Made by a program: the position numbers and the translations under genes. Positions 8,309 through 18,300 of a stretch of DNA of 36,919 nucleotides are shown here, one piece after another (within the stretch, counting starts at the first letter, position 1; each line of letters starts with the position of its first letter). Source of the stretch: a virus; IMG/VR virus record IMGVR_UViG_3300030117_005618, positions 1-36,919 of that record; one strand, 5' to 3'. Under the pieces are notes generated by a model. The model saw nothing but the letters and a program-made list of their open reading frames with translations, had not been told where the DNA came from and made no database searches.

Positions 8309-9754
8309 ATGGCAATTAGTTCAAATGTGGCTCCAGCTGCTGCGCCTATAAAACAAACATTAGCTACGGCTTATATTGATTTTACAGGAGACAGTAACGA
8401 CTGGGCACAACAATACTTACCAGACCTAATGGAAAAAGAAGCTGAGATTTTTGGAAACAGAACTATCGGTGGCTTTCTTTCAAAAGTTGGGGCTGAAGAG
8501 TCCATGACGGCTGATCAAGTCGTTTGGTCTGAACAATCAAGATTACACCTTGCATACGAGGGTACTACTGGTGATACTGGTACAACGTTAACTATTACTA
8601 AAGATGCTGACGGGCAAACTCCTGGTACAAGTATTTATAGTACAAAAGATCACGGTGTTAGAGCTGGTGATATGTTAATTGTAGCAAACGCTAGTGTAAC
8701 ATTAAAATGTTATGTGTTATCTGTACACGCAACTACTGGTGTTATTACTGTTGATGTTTACGATAGAGCGAATATGACTTCTAGTTCTGGTATAGCAGAT
8801 GCTCAAACTGTAAAAATATTAGTTTTTGGTTCTGAGTACGCAAAAGGAGCTGTTGGTAGAGACTCTACAAACAAAGCTATGTTTAAGTCTTATGACAACA
8901 AGCCAATTATCATAAAAGACAAATATGATATATCTGGATCAGATTCTTCTCAAATAGGTTGGGTTGAAGTAGCTGGTGAAGATGGTCAAAGTGGTTATTT
9001 ATGGTATTTAAAATCAGCTGGTGATACAAAATCTCGTTTTTCTGATTATTTAGAAATGGCGATGGTTGAATCTAAAAAAGCTACTGTTACGATAACTGCA
9101 ACACAAACTAACGCTACTGGTACAATCGCTGGTACAGAAGGTTTGTTTGCTGCTATTGAAGCAAGAGGAAATGAGTCAACTGGTATTACTGGTGTAAATG
9201 CTGCTACTGATTTAGCGGAGTTTGATTCTATATTAGCTGAATTTGATAAAAACGGTGCTATTGAAGAAAACATGATGTTTATTAACAGAACTACTGCTTT
9301 GGCGATAGACGATATGTTAGCTTCTATGAATTCTTACGGCGCTGGAGGTACTTCTTACGGAGTATTTGAAAACGACGAAGATATGGCATTAAACTTAGGT
9401 TTTTCAGGATTTAGAAGAGGTTCTTATGATTTCTACAAATCTGACTGGAAATACTTAAACGATAGATCAACTAGAGGTTTAATTAATGATATGGACACTA
9501 CAAACGCTATTAGAGGTGTTATAATACCTGCTGGTGTTTCTTCAGTGTACGATCAAGCTTTAGGTAAAAACCTTAAGCGACCATTCTTACATGTTAGATA
9601 TCGTGCTTCTGCAACAGACAATAGAAAAATGAAAACTTGGACTACTGGATCTGTTGGAGCTGTAACTTCTGACTTAGATGCAATGGAAATGCACTTCTTA
9701 TCTGAAAGATGTTTAGTTGTGCAAGGTGCAAATAACTTTATGTTATTGAACTAG
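8309..9754 (+). CDS. Major capsid protein (HK97 fold, crAss-like type)
   Basis: The 481-residue protein forms the capsid shell. Residues 44-83 (EAEIFGNRTIGGF, then GAEESMTADQVVWSEQ) match a block I associate with major capsid proteins of crAss-like and related marine phages. Residues about 86-170 form a Thr/Ser/Gly-rich beta insertion, with RAGDMLIVANASV and GVITVDVY strands, that may be an extra surface domain. The remainder carries a second conserved block (YAKGAVGRDSTNKAM), a long helix (LAEFDSILAEF) and a C-terminal beta region (MEMHFLSERCLVVQGANN). A strong terminator follows 12 bases after the stop, consistent with high-level expression of this gene. Confidence 0.85.
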   Translation: MAISSNVAPAAAPIKQTLATAYIDFTGDSNDWAQQYLPDLMEKEAEIFGNRTIGGFLSKVGAEESMTADQVVWSEQSRLHLAYEGTTGDTGTTLTITKDADGQTPGTSIYSTKDHGVRAGDMLIVANASVTLKCYVLSVHATTGVITVDVYDRANMTSSSGIADAQTVKILVFGSEYAKGAVGRDSTNKAMFKSYDNKPIIIKDKYDISGSDSSQIGWVEVAGEDGQSGYLWYLKSAGDTKSRFSDYLEMAMVESKKATVTITATQTNATGTIAGTEGLFAAIEARGNESTGITGVNAATDLAEFDSILAEFDKNGAIEENMMFINRTTALAIDDMLASMNSYGAGGTSYGVFENDEDMALNLGFSGFRRGSYDFYKSDWKYLNDRSTRGLINDMDTTNAIRGVIIPAGVSSVYDQALGKNLKRPFLHVRYRASATDNRKMKTWTTGSVGAVTSDLDAMEMHFLSERCLVVQGANNFMLLN

Positions 9755-9766
9755 TATTTATTTAAG

Positions 9767-9794
9767 ATAGGGCGGTTCGCCGCCCTATTTTTTT
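9767..9794 (+). terminator. Rho-independent terminator after the capsid gene
   Basis: A perfect 9-bp stem (ATAGGGCGG pairing with CCGCCCTAT) closes a TTCG tetraloop and is followed by seven T residues. The GC-rich stem stands out against very AT-rich surroundings. It lies 12 bases after the major capsid stop codon and upstream of the head-associated gene at 9819. Confidence 0.92.
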
Positions 9795-9818
9795 ATTAAT
9801 TATATTATATATTATATT

Positions 9819-10649
9819 ATGGCAAAGAAAAAAGAAACAACTAAGGTTAGTGAATCTATAGTTGAAGAAACGGTGGTTGTCGAACAACCTAAGGTTGAAG
9901 CTCCTAAAATAAAAGCTAAACCAGTTAATAAATGGGAGGTAAAAGATAGAGTTTACGTTTTAGTAGGTAATAGATCACCATTAAGTAAATCTATTAGAAC
10001 TTCAAATTTATTTTGGTTTGATAAAGAAAAGGGTTACGAAAGGGAAATAAAATACTGTCAAAATCAAAGAACGGTTTTTGTTGACGAAATGCAAGGCGAG
10101 CAAAGGTTAGAGCATGTTGTGTTTAGGTCTGGTACATTATTTGTTCCTAAAGAAAAAGTAACTTTACAAAAATTTTTAAGTTTATATCACCCACATAAAG
10201 GTAAAGTTTTTTATGAAGTGGATGAAGTCAAAAAAGCTAAAAATCATATAGATTGGTTAGAATTAGAAATAGAAGCGCTAACAACGGCTAAAGACTTGGA
10301 TGTGGACATGGCTGAGGCTATAATGAGAGTAGAAATTGGATCTAAAATTAACGATTTAAGCTCAAAAGAATTAAGAAGAGATTTACTTTTATATGCTAAG
10401 AAAAATCCTTTAATATTTTTAGAGTTAGTTAATGACAAAAATATTCAACTTAGAAATTTTGGTATAAAAGCTACAGAAATGGGAATATTAAAATTATCTC
10501 CAGATCAAAGATATTTTTCATGGGGATCAAACAATAGAAAATTAATGACAGTTCCTTTTGATGAGCATCCATATTCAGCATTAGCTGCTTGGTTTAAAAC
10601 CGACGAAGGTATGGAGATTTATTCAAATATAGAAAAAAGAATAAAATAA
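9819..10649 (+). CDS. Conserved head-associated protein of unknown function
   Basis: The 276-residue protein follows the major capsid gene. The first 35 residues are a charged, low-complexity leader (Lys, Glu, Val). Residues 38-115 are beta-rich (VKDRVYVLVGN, FVDEMQGEQRLEHVVFRSG). Residues 140-210 are helical. The C-terminal third has a distinctive block (SPDQRYFSWGSNNRKLM, then PFDEHPYSALAAWF) that I recognise as conserved in phages of marine bacteria, without known function. Position suggests a head auxiliary, vertex or head-completion protein. The gene is isolated between two terminators, so it probably has its own transcript or depends on read-through. The start follows a run of ATATT units. 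Confidence 0.65.
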   Translation: MAKKKETTKVSESIVEETVVVEQPKVEAPKIKAKPVNKWEVKDRVYVLVGNRSPLSKSIRTSNLFWFDKEKGYEREIKYCQNQRTVFVDEMQGEQRLEHVVFRSGTLFVPKEKVTLQKFLSLYHPHKGKVFYEVDEVKKAKNHIDWLELEIEALTTAKDLDVDMAEAIMRVEIGSKINDLSSKELRRDLLLYAKKNPLIFLELVNDKNIQLRNFGIKATEMGILKLSPDQRYFSWGSNNRKLMTVPFDEHPYSALAAWFKTDEGMEIYSNIEKRIK

Positions 10650-10667
10650 TAATTTTTAATTAATATT

Positions 10668-10697
10668 AATAGCCACTCATTTTGGGTGGCTATTTTT
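10668..10697 (+). terminator. Rho-independent terminator before the connector/tail genes
   Basis: The arms AATAGCCACTC and GGGTGGCTATT form an 11-bp stem (one T-G wobble) around a five-base loop (ATTTT). The T run TTTTT spans 10693-10697, with its first two bases in the stem. It lies 19 bases after the stop of the preceding gene and separates the head genes from the connector and tail genes. Confidence 0.88.
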
Positions 10698-10724
10698 ATT
10701 TAGGGGCTAACCTTCCGCTTTATT

Positions 10725-10746
10725 ATGTAACTATAATATAGTAAAA
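10725..10746 (+). promoter_or_regulatory. Candidate promoter/operator, copy 1 of a shared motif
   Basis: Just after the second terminator lies a motif whose core is ACTATAATATAGT, an imperfect dyad with 6-bp arms and a TATAAT hexamer at 10732-10737. A near-identical motif occurs at 21047-21067. It precedes the connector gene at 10766 by about 20 bases. No TTGACA-like -35 box is evident, so it may be recognised by a phage-modified polymerase or a repressor. The next gene must be transcribed from somewhere after the terminator, which supports a promoter here. Confidence 0.45.
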
Positions 10747-10765
10747 TATATTTAAAAATAAACAA

Positions 10766-11497
10766 ATGGCAATAGATATAAATCGAGTATATCAAAAAGT
10801 TTTAGCTTTAGCTAATAAAGAACAAAGAGGTTATATAACGCCACAAGAATTTAATCTTTTTGCTGATAAAGCTCAAATAGAAATATTTAATAATTACTTT
10901 TATAAAGTAAAAACAGCTGAAGTAAAACCTAAAAATCAAATGACTTACGCTGATGACGTTGAAATGTTAGAGGAAAAATTACATCCTTTTCACGTAGATG
11001 AAACCGTGAGTACAGCTTCATCTAGTCTAACGCTTCCTTCTAATACTAACAAAATAATAAATATAACAAGAAACGGTAACGAGGTTACACAAATCAACAA
11101 AAGTCAAGTTGCTTATACTGAAAATAACCCGCTATTAAAAGCTACATTACTTAGATCAACTTTTGTTAGAGAAGACTCTGGTGTAGTTACTATTTATCCA
11201 GCTCCATCATCTGCAACATACGACACAGACACTACTTCAAATGGCAGTTTTGATCAAGAATCTTTTGAAGTAAGTTATTATAAAAGACCAGCAACACCAA
11301 GTTGGGGTTATGTTGTTATATCTGGCAATCCTTTTTATAATAGTAATACTAGCACTAATTTTGAACTTCATGGATCTGAAGAAGGTCATTTAGTTAATAA
11401 AATATTAACTTTAGCTGGGTTAACTATGAAACAACCTGACGTACAACAAAGTGCTGTGGCAAACTTACAAATGAACAAACAAGAACAAAATAGTTAA
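10766..11497 (+). CDS. Connector (ring/adaptor-type) protein
   Basis: The 243-residue protein opens with a conserved block (NKEQRGYITPQEFNLFAD, residues 17-34) that I associate with the ring proteins below the portal in crAss-like phages. It then has an acidic linker and a beta-rich domain (residues 75-190) with strands such as SSLTLPSNTNKIINITR, then a C-terminal helix pair (EEGHLVNKILTLAGLTM). The position after the head genes and before the giant tail protein fits a head-tail connector. It is the first gene after a terminator and a candidate promoter. The specific ring role is inferred. Confidence 0.7.
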   Translation: MAIDINRVYQKVLALANKEQRGYITPQEFNLFADKAQIEIFNNYFYKVKTAEVKPKNQMTYADDVEMLEEKLHPFHVDETVSTASSSLTLPSNTNKIINITRNGNEVTQINKSQVAYTENNPLLKATLLRSTFVREDSGVVTIYPAPSSATYDTDTTSNGSFDQESFEVSYYKRPATPSWGYVVISGNPFYNSNTSTNFELHGSEEGHLVNKILTLAGLTMKQPDVQQSAVANLQMNKQEQNS

Positions 11498-11499
11498 TT

Positions 11500-12396
11500 A
11501 TGGGATTATTAGATAACCAAACCCAACATCAATATTACAATGGAAGTGATTTTGGTAATTATCAATTTACTACATTAGAGAATATTATAAATGCTTTTAT
11601 GTTTATTTACGTAGGAGAAGGAAAAATAATATCTAAGGCAAATAGAACTGATGTGCAATTTCATGCTATGCGGGCTATACAAGAATTATCTTACGATGTG
11701 TTAAAATCTTTTAAGTCACAAGAAATAGAAGTACCTAACACATTATCTATGACGTTACCGCAAGATTATGTTAATTATATAAAAATAGTAAGAGTAGGTA
11801 CAGATGGTATAGAGAGAATATTATATCCAGCTAGAAAAACATCTAGTCCATTTGCTGTAACTCAAAATGACAATGGTGATTATTTATTTGAAGACACTGA
11901 TTTTGACGCTACTTTAGACTCTGTTATAGAACAATCTCCTAGTAATACTGTTGAAGACTTTACGGAAGACGTGCCTAATACATATCAGTTATATGATATA
12001 AATTGGTCTTCTGATGTAGAAATATTACACGAGGGCAAAAGGTATGGACTTGAACCTGAACACGCTCAGTTAAATGGTAGCTATTTCATAGATAATTTAA
12101 GGGGCTTAATAAAATTTGGTTCTTCATTAGCTGGTAAAACAATAACACTACATTATGTTAGTGATGGTTTAGGCACAGATTCAGAAATGGTTGTTCATAA
12201 GTTTTGTGAAGAGGCTTGTTATAAACATATAGCGTATGGTATATTATCTACAAGATCAAACATACCTGAATATATAATAAATAGATATAAAAAAGAAAGA
12301 TTTGCTGAGACTAGAAAAGCAAAAATAAGATTATCAAATATTAAAATAGAAGAATTTACTCAAGTACTTAAAGGTATGGGTAAACAAATTAAGTAA
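11500..12396 (+). CDS. Second connector (ring/adaptor-type) protein
   Basis: The 298-residue protein follows the previous connector by two bases. An N-terminal helical region (TTLENIINAFMFIYVGEGKI, residues 24-43) precedes a helix with HAMRAIQELSYDVLKSF at residues 55-71, then beta strands (LSMTLPQDYVNYIKIVRV). The C-terminal half has a G-L-I-K-F-G-S strand, a HYVSDGLG turn and a Cys-containing helix (HKFCEEACYKHIAYGIL). This alpha-beta-alpha arrangement is typical of tail-tubular-A or adaptor-like proteins and of crAss ring proteins. It probably links the first ring to the tail protein downstream. Two Cys in the EEAC helix are notable but unexplained. Confidence 0.68.
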   Translation: MGLLDNQTQHQYYNGSDFGNYQFTTLENIINAFMFIYVGEGKIISKANRTDVQFHAMRAIQELSYDVLKSFKSQEIEVPNTLSMTLPQDYVNYIKIVRVGTDGIERILYPARKTSSPFAVTQNDNGDYLFEDTDFDATLDSVIEQSPSNTVEDFTEDVPNTYQLYDINWSSDVEILHEGKRYGLEPEHAQLNGSYFIDNLRGLIKFGSSLAGKTITLHYVSDGLGTDSEMVVHKFCEEACYKHIAYGILSTRSNIPEYIINRYKKERFAETRKAKIRLSNIKIEEFTQVLKGMGKQIK

Positions 12397-12398
12397 TT

Positions 12399-15300
12399 AT
12401 GCCGGAAATTAAAAGAACATTTACAGCCGGTAAAATGAATAAAGATCTCGATGAGAGATTAGTTCAAAACGGTGAATACAGAGACGCATTAAATATTAAA
12501 GTTAGAACCACTGATGGTGACTCTAGTGGTATAGGTAATGCTGGAGTTGTGCAAAATATTAAAGGTACTGACTTTATTGGAGAGGCGTATAAAGTTGAAG
12601 AATATAAAGTAGATGACGTGGTAAATGCTTTATCTACTAAATTTGTTGGATCTGTGTCTGACGAAAAAAATGATAAAGCTTATTTTTTTGCTGCAGCGCC
12701 TTTGGGTGAAGACGGGTTTGATAGCATATTACATACGCACATAATGACTAAACAGGTTACTAACGAGCAAGCAGCTTTGTTTGAGTTTAATAATCCTGAT
12801 GTAATAGAAGAATTAGATACACTCACCTTTTCTCCTAATACCCTTGAAGAGCATGCTAGTGTAATGGACCCTGTTTTAAAGCACTGGGTAGACAGTATTA
12901 TAGAGGTTGATGCATTAACTGAAACAAGTAGGCCTATATTTGTTGATAAATTTGGTGTTACTGGAAGATGGGTTGACGTTATAAAGTCTGGTGAAGAAAA
13001 TATACCTAATTCTAATTTTTCTCAATTAGAGGTAACCGACGGTGCTGCTTTTAGAATTGGCATGATTGTATATTTATATAACAATGATGGTGACCATCTT
13101 TTATTTGGAGAAAATAATGAGTTTGGAGTTGAAATATTAGACATCCAAGAAAATACTTTGATTTTAGCTACAGAGCAAAGTATAGATCTATATAACGAGT
13201 GGCAAGCTGGTAATATAAATTGGAAAAGTGCTTTTAAATTTATTTACCCAGAAAGAGTACTTGAGTTTGATTATAACAAGTTAATACCAAATATTAATAT
13301 ACTTGATAATTTATTGTTTTACACAGATGGTATTAATGAGCCTAAAAAAATAAATATTACTAGAGCGTTAAAAGGTACAATAATTCCAAAACTTGGCCCT
13401 GACTCTGATATGTCAATAGTTCAATCTGCACAAAGTTATTTAGAAAATCCAAAACACACTAAGCTTTTTGTTAATAATACTACAACTGATGCTTTACCTG
13501 AATTTGTAGATGTTGCTGAGTTAGAATGGAGTTTAAGTAATTCTGACATAAAAAAAGAACATATCACTGTTATTAGAAAGGCGCCTATATCTCCACCTAC
13601 TTTATTTATGAATGATACCGCAAGGCAATCAGATGTGAACTTTAGTGTCGAAGGTATTGATTTTTTTAACGCTGAAGATCCAGCAGAATTTGGAGATACA
13701 GTTGTAATAACTAATCAAACTATTTTAAACTCTGACATTAGAGTAAATGATGTATTAAGATTTTCTAACGCTGAAAACACAATTGAGCCTGTTGTTATAA
13801 CTGGTAGAGTAATAGACATAAGTGAAACTCAAGTTACAATAAAACTATTATTTGTTGGTGAAGACTTAGAAGCTCAAGACCCTTCTAATTGGGAAGTTAG
13901 GTTAGAACAAGATAAACCTTTATTTGAAACTAAATTTGGTAGAGTGGGTTATAGATATCAGTATGATGATAATGAATATTCTAGTTTTTCACCTTGGTCT
14001 GAACTAGCTTTTTTACCTGGCACGTTTTCTTACACGCCTAAAAATGGACATAATGAAGGAATGTCAAACACAGTTAGAGAGTTAATAATAAGAGATTTTA
14101 TACCAGATGATTCTATAAGACCTAGTGATGTTAAAAAAGTAGATATACTATGGAAAACAACTGATGATCAAAATGTTTATATAGTAAAAAGTATTACTAG
14201 AGCTAGAGACAAAGAGTGGGACGTGCAAGATAATGAAACTACAGGTTACATGACTTTAACATCTGAAATGATACATAGAGTTTTGTCATCTAAACAGCTA
14301 TTAAGAAATTGGGATAATGTTCCTAAAACCGCTATAACACAGGAAATAACGGCTAGTAGATTAGTTTTTGGTAACTATACTCAAGGTTACGACATAAATA
14401 GAGTAGTAAGTTTAAAGCAAGCTATACTATCAGAAACGGTAAGTTTTCCAGAACCTAAAAAATCAATTAAATCTATTAGAAGTTATAAGTTTGGCGTAGT
14501 TTTTGGAGACAAGTATGGTAGAGAAACCCCTGTAATAGCTCAAGGTTATAAAACTAATGATAACCAAACTGCTACTGGTGAAGTTAGCGTTGATAAAAGC
14601 TTAGCACATCTTAGTAACAAATTTAAAATAACTCAAGATTGGGAAAGTTCACCTGAAAATTGGATGGAGTACGCTAAGTATTACGTTAAAGAAACATCTA
14701 ATGAGTATTATAACTTAATACTAGATAGATGGTACAATGCTGGAGACGGTACTTTGTGGCTTTCTTTTCCATCAGTAGATAGAAATAAGGTAGACGAAGA
14801 AACGTACTTAATATTAAAAAATGAACATGGTAATCAAAATCCAGTTAGTGAAAAGGCTAGATATAAAATATTAGCAATAGAAAACGAAGCGCCAGATTAT
14901 ATAAAAACAGATTATAGAAAAATGGCTAAAGTACCACTAGATAATATAGGTGTATACGGCCCAACTGAAACAACTAGTACTGGTGTTCCAACCGGTATAT
15001 TAGGTACGTTAGAAATAAGAACTAATTTAGAGCTTTGGAACGATATACCAATTAATATTACAAGTTTTAAAGGAACACCGCGAGTTAGGATAGTTGGGGA
15101 ACTAGTATCTAATGAAAACATAAGAGCTGAGGGCCCTTGGAGAACAGTATCAAGAATACATGCGCCCGAAAATTCTGATAGGTATGGTTGTGATATAAGT
15201 GAAGCATTTACAGCTACAGATGTAAATATGGCTAGTTTATTAAGCATTCAAGATCCAACAATAGTAGCTGCTGATGTTGAATTAGGTGAAAGTTCAGCAA

Positions 15301-18300
15301 TACAGTATTATATGGAGTTTAGAGATGAGGTTGTTGAAAACAAGCCTGAATTTGATGGAAGGTTTTTTGTTAAGATAAATAAAGATGATATGTTAGCGGA
15401 AAAAATATTAAACTTAAGTACTAACACATCTTATAACACGATAAAAACATATGACATTGCTTATATAGCAGCTAAATCAATTAGCCCAGCTGACGTAATA
15501 CAATCAACAGCTGGTTATACAAACGTAAACGATCCTGTTTTTCCTACTTACGCTGGCTGGACTAGTAGCACTATAGAAGGAACTGTTGCGGCAGATGAGC
15601 TTAATGAAGACTTTCAACCACAGAATAATAACGAAGGTTTAATACCATCATTTGGGCCTGGTAATAGTAATTTAACAGAAAACTTCTGGTTAAATTGGTA
15701 CAATGATGATGATGGTGGACAAAATACTAAAATATTTATAGATGAAGCGCCTGCTTATTCGCATTTTGACTTTTCACAAACTAATGACGAAGAAGGTCAA
15801 ATAGATGGTACTTTAACGTTTAACATGGCAAATCCTAACGCCGCGTATAATGATTACGTTGTACCTGTTAGTATTCTTAGATCACCATCTACGCAATACG
15901 CTAGAAGTACTTGGAGTGAAAATGAATTAGCTGGATGGTTTCCTCCATTTGAAGCTCCTAATGGATTAATAAGAAACTGGCATCCAGCTGGGCTAAATCA
16001 AGGCGCTGCCCCATCTGGGCAAATGGGTGAAATTACATTTTCCACAATTGGTTTTCAGGAAGGATTTGGTAATGGTATAGAAGGTAGTTTTAAAACAGAC
16101 ATGCAGACTGTTGGCACACACTTTAGATTTGTAGATGATCCATTTCCTAATGTTTATAAAATAATACCAATGCAACTTGACTACACTGAAGCTCAAGGTT
16201 ACTCAGGTTTAGTAGATATTTCTAGTAAAAACTATAATAGTGATAACGCTCTTAGTAAAAGGCATAGTATAGTTACTAGATTTGTTAGATTAGATCCAGA
16301 AACTGGTTCTGAAATGTATGTTGGTGATAGCCCATTAGGTATAGACACTTTTAACTGGGATCCAAGAGGTTTAGTAAAGCATAATGGTATAGGTAGTTTT
16401 AAAATAGAAATAATAGAGCCAGCTGGTGACGGAGGTTTAGTTAATGATGCTATAGTTGAAAATAAAGCTTGTTGGGAAACTGAACCTAAAAAAGATTTAG
16501 ACATAGATATATATTATGAAGCTAGTGGCGCTATACCAATGAATTTAAATAATAAAGCTAATTTAATAGTTTTTACAAAACCTAATAGAAAACCGGTTTT
16601 AGCTAGTAATGTGAAAGTTTTGCCTAGAAAATTAACTTCGAACATAGAAAGTGTTAACATAGACTCTTCAGCGTGGGTTTGGCAATGTATAGGTAATGAT
16701 GCTATAGCAATAGCAGAAGGAACAGAATCTTTTCCAACAGAGTTAATAACAGATGTTCAAAATGTTGATACAGCTGTAGGTATAGCTATAAATGATTTAA
16801 TTACGTTTACACATCCAAATGGTCTTGTTACTCAATCTAAAGTTTTAAATCATTTAAAAGCATTAGATGTAACAGATAATGGTGAGTACGACACGGCAGT
16901 TTTATCTGATAGAGTTACATCGGGTAACACAAGTTTTTCTTTAGGACAATCAACTTTTACACCATTTGGCGTGGTAATAGAAAATATAAATGTTGGAGAC
17001 GAGGTTATAGGAAATGGTGTAGAGCAAGGTACTTTTGTTACAGGGGTAAACCCTATATCTTTTCCAGCTGAAGGTTTTCCTGGAACAGTTAGTATTAATA
17101 AATCTTTTATATCATCACAAGAAAACGTTAGCCTTACATTTATAAACGTAACAGGGTGGTATAAAATAGATACCTCTGTTTGGCAGTACCCAGTAGAATT
17201 AGCTTGGTTTAATTGTTACTCTTTTGGTAACGCTGTAGAATCTGATAGAATTAGAGATGATTTTAATGCTCCAACTATAGACAATGGTATTAAAGTTTCT
17301 TCTATATTTTTAGATTATAAAGAAGAAAAAATTAAAAGCGGTTTAATACACTCTTCTGAATTATACAACGCTGTTTCAAGCGTTAATGGCTTGAATGAGT
17401 TTAGTATGGCTGAAAAAATTACTAAAAATATTAACCCTATATATGGCTCAATACAAGCGTTAAAAACTAGAGACACTGATTTAGTTACTTTTTGTGAAGA
17501 TAAAGTTTTAAAAGTTTTAGCTAATAAAGATGCTGTTTTTAATGCTGATGGAAACGCTCAACTAACAGCTACTAATAAAGTACTTGGTCAAACAGTTCCT
17601 TTTGCTGGAGATTATGGTATATCTAAAAATCCTGAATCACTATCGTCTGATCAATACAGACTTTATTTTACTGACAAGCAAAGGGGTGCTGTACTTAGGC
17701 TATCAATGGATGGGTTAACACCTATATCTAACGTTGGTATGAAAAGTTGGTTTAGAGAAAATTTAGTAGACTGTAAAAATATAATAGGTACTTTTGATTG
17801 GGAAAATGGAGAATATAATGTTACTTTAGATTATACTGAAGTTTCGCAAAAATCACCAATAACAGTATCATTTAATGAAGGTTCTAAAGGCTGGGTTAGT
17901 TTTAAATCTTTTATACCTAATTGTGGTACTTCAGTTAGTGGAAAGTATTTAACGTCCCCTAGTAATACTCATGATGCAATCGGTCCAAATGTTACTTATA
18001 AAGTTTTTAAACATAACTCTAGCGAAATAAGAAATAGGTTTTATGATGATAATAACTTTAAATCTGAAATTGAAATAACTTTTAACGATTTACCGGATGT
18101 TGTAAAGTCATTTAAAGCTATGAATTATGAAGGCACTCAAGGTAAAGTATTAGAATCAACTAATCTAACAACACCAACTTTCCCAGATGCTTTAGGAAAT
18201 TTTGTGTCAACAGATGATAATGAGTTTTACAATTTATCAGAAAAATTAGGTTGGTTTGTTCAATCATTTAACACAGATATTAATTCAGGTACAGTACCAG

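Noticed and set aside
14912-15247. 111-codon open frame on the minus strand
   Set aside because: It lies wholly within the large tail gene, and the sense frame carries the conserved content.
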